Origin: a virus
Strand: one strand, 5' to 3'
Virus record (IMG/VR): IMGVR_UViG_3300005747_000106
Coordinates: 1 to 32,704 of that record
DNA length: 32,704 bases
Below, piece by piece: positions 30,250-32,704 of the stretch. The first letter of the stretch is position 1. Each line of letters starts with the position of its first letter. Under the pieces are notes generated by a model that made no database searches, had not been told where the DNA came from, and was given only the letters and a program-made list of their open reading frames with translations. A program made the translations under genes and the position numbers.

Positions 30250-32303
30250 ATTTTGAACCTGCTTTTGGGGATCCATCCAACTCGTTTTGATCGAATAGAC
30301 CCTTTTCGGACTGGCTGTTTTTGGGTCTTCCTTTTTTGTTTCTCTGGAACGGCAGTAACCCCTCCAGCCGGAATAACATTCAATATCCTGTTTGGCCCAA
30401 GCGTTCTCCAGTTACCGTTCTGGTGGACTTCAGCCGCGCACCTTGCATATCGAACAGCATCGCGAAAGTCCCAAGAGATGTGCTCGTTTACCACGACCCA
30501 TACCGTTGTGTCATCGTGCCCAGTGGAGTCCATTTTCTTATCGGGCTGTTCGTTCAGCAGTTGTTCAAGGAAGTCCTGGTCATCGGCAGCCTCTGCGGGA
30601 AGTGCCAGACTGTAAGGTTCCCCAGGCTTGCGTTTGACCAAGCAGTTCTGAATCCACTGCTGCCAATAGTTAGCGTTCACCGATATCCAATAAAACCCAA
30701 GTGACTTTCGTTTTGCACGACTGTTTTTCAGTCCGTCCGAACCATCAACCTCATTGCGAGTAAATGACTTTCCACGCATGATTGATGTTCGAGTTCCCAT
30801 CGAAGGCCATACCCAGCGACTTCTCGTTGGCTTGTTCATCTTTCGGCAGAGTTCGATCACTTCGTCTTGCCGGTTACCGTCTCTCGCATCCATCAACGTC
30901 AAACGAGGGAACATCTCAACTTCGCCACCATCGACCTCCATGATCCCTGGAGTTTCAATTTCGTTCACCAAATCAGATTCGTTGTGGCAGATGCCATACC
31001 CATAAACGAACCCAGCCTGACGGTAATCCCAAGCGATCTTCACGTAGACATAGTGATCAACCTGGACATCAACTCCCATCGTCGCAAAACAGCAACCCTT
31101 TGGAATCATCCCCATCTTGTAGTCGAGCGCGGCGAGCTTCGGACCAAGGACTTCCCATGTGGTCACAAGTCGGCGTGGAGTCCAGGTTAAACCCAACCAC
31201 GAGTTGTAGAAGTTTCGCATGAGTTCGTCGTTGCCAGCATCCTGCTTCAGCTTGCAAGTGACAAACTGCCTTGCGATGTCTCCGAACGAAAACGTCGGAG
31301 CATAGATCCTGGAAAGCTGAAAACTTGCCACTTCACTGTCTCGAGTCTTCTGACCTCGGAGCCTACCGGTCTTTGTGAGAAACTGACCTTCTGGGCACCA
31401 CTTACCTCGACGGATCATGCCACGACGTTGATGCTCTTGGATTTCACGACCGCACTTTTCACATTGATAGCGAGCAGTGTTGTAAGCGATATTTGGATCG
31501 AGCGAACCGTCCTTAGCTTTGTCGAAAATGATTCCACCGACAGTACCATCACCAAGAACCAGTTCCTGGAAGTGACCACAATTTTTGTGTGGGCATGGAA
31601 CATGGTATCGGCAGTTTGTTCCAATCGTCAGGTAGTTGTTGATCCGACTTCGGCCTTCGATTCCTGGAGTTGACTCGAGAATTGATTTCCTATCTGGAAT
31701 CTCAATCCCACGCTCCATGAATAGCTCAAGCGGATCAGCCTCAGTCGATTTGCTCGCATCCCATTTATCGATCTCACCTGCATGCTTATAGCGAGGATCC
31801 TTGTCAGCGAGGGTTGAATAGCTTCCCGACCAAGCGGTGTACATGGTCATCTGTGTCAGGTCCATCCTGGACTGAAGTCTTTTTGACTTCAGCGGAACCC
31901 ACTTCCGAGTTCGTTTGCACTTTTCAAACATCGGGTAGTATTTGTTCTTGATCGTTTCTTTTACCAATTGCTCAGTGGACGACCCGAACATTGAAGTCGC
32001 AGGAGACTTTGAATTCATCGCGATCATGAGCGACTGAGCCAGAACTGTCTTTCCAATCCTTGCAGCAAACTGCAAGACAATTGTTCGGATGTTTGGGTCA
32101 TCCGCCGCATCGCAAATCCCCTCAGTCCACGGGTAGTCGTTTGAACTAAACGGTTCATTCTTATGACTTCGAATATCCTGCGAAACGATGTCCCAGGTTC
32201 GCTCTTCTCGAGGCGGACGAATTGATCGGATTGTGTCCCTACGCAGGCGGAACTTAAACTCGCTATCCGTTTTCTCGTCATCAACCTGTTCAGCAGTAAT
32301 CAT
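30246..32303 (-). CDS. Terminase large subunit, lambda gpA family
   Basis: A 685-residue packaging ATPase-nuclease of the gpA family (PF05876). The Walker A-like motif FAARIGKTV lies at 79-87, the deviant form usual here, and GEIDKWD marks the Walker B region. A zinc-ribbon-like insertion with CPHKNCGHF and CEKCGREI follows. The nuclease part shows MGVDVQVDHYVYVKIAW, an Asp-rich strand. It cuts and pumps DNA into the prohead; the gpA family normally makes cos ends. It overlaps the small subunit stop as ATGA. The C-terminus is very basic. Confidence 0.9.
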   Translation of the reverse strand: MITAEQVDDEKTDSEFKFRLRRDTIRSIRPPREERTWDIVSQDIRSHKNEPFSSNDYPWTEGICDAADDPNIRTIVLQFAARIGKTVLAQSLMIAMNSKSPATSMFGSSTEQLVKETIKNKYYPMFEKCKRTRKWVPLKSKRLQSRMDLTQMTMYTAWSGSYSTLADKDPRYKHAGEIDKWDASKSTEADPLELFMERGIEIPDRKSILESTPGIEGRSRINNYLTIGTNCRYHVPCPHKNCGHFQELVLGDGTVGGIIFDKAKDGSLDPNIAYNTARYQCEKCGREIQEHQRRGMIRRGKWCPEGQFLTKTGRLRGQKTRDSEVASFQLSRIYAPTFSFGDIARQFVTCKLKQDAGNDELMRNFYNSWLGLTWTPRRLVTTWEVLGPKLAALDYKMGMIPKGCCFATMGVDVQVDHYVYVKIAWDYRQAGFVYGYGICHNESDLVNEIETPGIMEVDGGEVEMFPRLTLMDARDGNRQDEVIELCRKMNKPTRSRWVWPSMGTRTSIMRGKSFTRNEVDGSDGLKNSRAKRKSLGFYWISVNANYWQQWIQNCLVKRKPGEPYSLALPAEAADDQDFLEQLLNEQPDKKMDSTGHDDTTVWVVVNEHISWDFRDAVRYARCAAEVHQNGNWRTLGPNRILNVIPAGGVTAVPEKQKRKTQKQPVRKGSIRSKRVGWIPKSRFKI

Positions 32304-32704
32304 TCCTGAATCTCCAGATCGTCTAAGCTTTCGACCCAGTCTCCCAATTGGTTAAGAAGCAGGTCTTTTCGATTGCCAAGATCCACCCGAAGATCTTCCT
32401 CGAGGTCACGACCATAACCAGCACTAAACTCAACGACCATGCGGTCCAAGAGGTTTCGAGCTTCGGTGAGGAACTCGGTAATAAATCGGTTGACATCAAC
32501 GGAACGGAGTAGACCTCCTTCCTCGATGCGATCCTTTCTCGCGAGGATGTTAGCCTGAAGTCCCAGTTTTCGTGCCTTCTCAATCTGCTCAATTGCTGCC
32601 GCGCGGACTGCTTCTTCGGTGAGTTCATGTTCCGTCTTGTCCTCGTTTGACCGGCGACCCTTACCATTGATCGTCGCCCACGTTCGGATTTGATCGACAT
32701 TGTA
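32300..32704 (-). CDS. Terminase small subunit, 5' end beyond the right edge
   Basis: The minus-strand frame from 32704 to a TGA at 32302-32300 is open for 134 codons and continues off the right edge. It reads YNVDQIRTWATINGKGRRSN, later AAAIEQIEKARKLGLQANIL and EEGGLLRSVDVNRFITEFLT, ending SLDDLEIQE. The start resembles the end of a Nu1-type winged helix, followed by the helical Ala-Arg-Lys-rich region with EGGLL and VNRFI typical of lambda gpNu1-type small subunits. It would recognise the packaging site. The stop overlaps the large subunit start (ATGA). A 125-codon frame at 32323-32700 in another phase is a shadow. Confidence 0.75.
   Translation of the reverse strand, partial: YNVDQIRTWATINGKGRRSNEDKTEHELTEEAVRAAAIEQIEKARKLGLQANILARKDRIEEGGLLRSVDVNRFITEFLTEARNLLDRMVVEFSAGYGRDLEEDLRVDLGNRKDLLLNQLGDWVESLDDLEIQE

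Noticed and set aside
32323-32700. 125-codon minus-strand frame at the right edge
   Set aside because: It is out of phase with the open frame that ends by ATGA overlap at the large terminase start and reads as a small terminase subunit; its own residues look like a shadow translation.
1-32704. Restriction, toxin-antitoxin, retron or diversity-generating retroelement
   Set aside because: No reverse transcriptase, methylase, paired toxin-antitoxin or template/variable repeat is visible to me; the small genes are unassigned and do not justify such a call.

Overview
The window is most of the genome of a temperate tailed phage with a probably long, non-contractile (siphovirus-type) tail. The genes are packed, nearly all on the minus strand, with many ATGA or TAATG start-stop overlaps. 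The set covers terminase, portal, capsid and tail genes, a replication and recombination module, an integrase, and an attachment site. No host housekeeping gene is visible. The host is not named by the sequence. The integrase has an Asn-containing motif where most tyrosine recombinases have the first catalytic Arg. I associate that variant with planctomycete integrases, so a planctomycete host is my best guess, not a demonstrated fact.

Layout, left to right. 1-343: 3' part missing of an unrecognised minus-strand gene. 344-786: non-coding iteron-rich segment with an AT-rich core, a candidate replication origin. 787-10507: early module on the minus strand (primase-ATPase fusion, Nmad1-like protein, SF2 helicase, RusA-like resolvase, DUF669 SSB-like protein, Sak4-like RecA-fold ATPase, SMC/RecF-like ATPase, small regulators), interrupted at 3543-3758 by a structured RNA with a tRNA-like element. 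10508-10845: a divergent control region with a minus-strand promoter, structured leader RNA and terminator facing the early module, and a plus-strand promoter for two plus-strand genes (10846-11572). 11574-12668: integrase. 12669-12887: attP, with a tmRNA 3'-end core flanked on both sides by GGGGACA arm repeats. 12865-14434: small genes and a candidate plus-strand small RNA. 14579-32704: late morphogenesis genes on the minus strand, read from the right edge.

The late genes follow the phage lambda order closely: small terminase, large terminase (gpA family), a zinc-finger protein inserted, gpW, portal, protease-scaffold, decoration protein, major capsid, FI-like, FII-like, two tail-completion genes, tail tube, G/G-T chaperone with a probable -1 frameshift, tape measure, tail tip proteins. 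The major capsid protein is clearly of the Mu gpT type, so the head module is a mosaic.

How it works together: Sak4-like ATPase, SSB-like DUF669, SMC-like ATPase, helicase and RusA form a recombination-replication set. The primase probably acts at the nearby iteron region. The switch at 10519-10848 probably decides between the early leftward operon and the plus-strand genes. Both att arms lie together between phage genes, so the sequence looks like the unintegrated (circular, virion or concatemeric) form rather than a single prophage in a chromosome. Lysis genes and the cos/pac region are not in the window.
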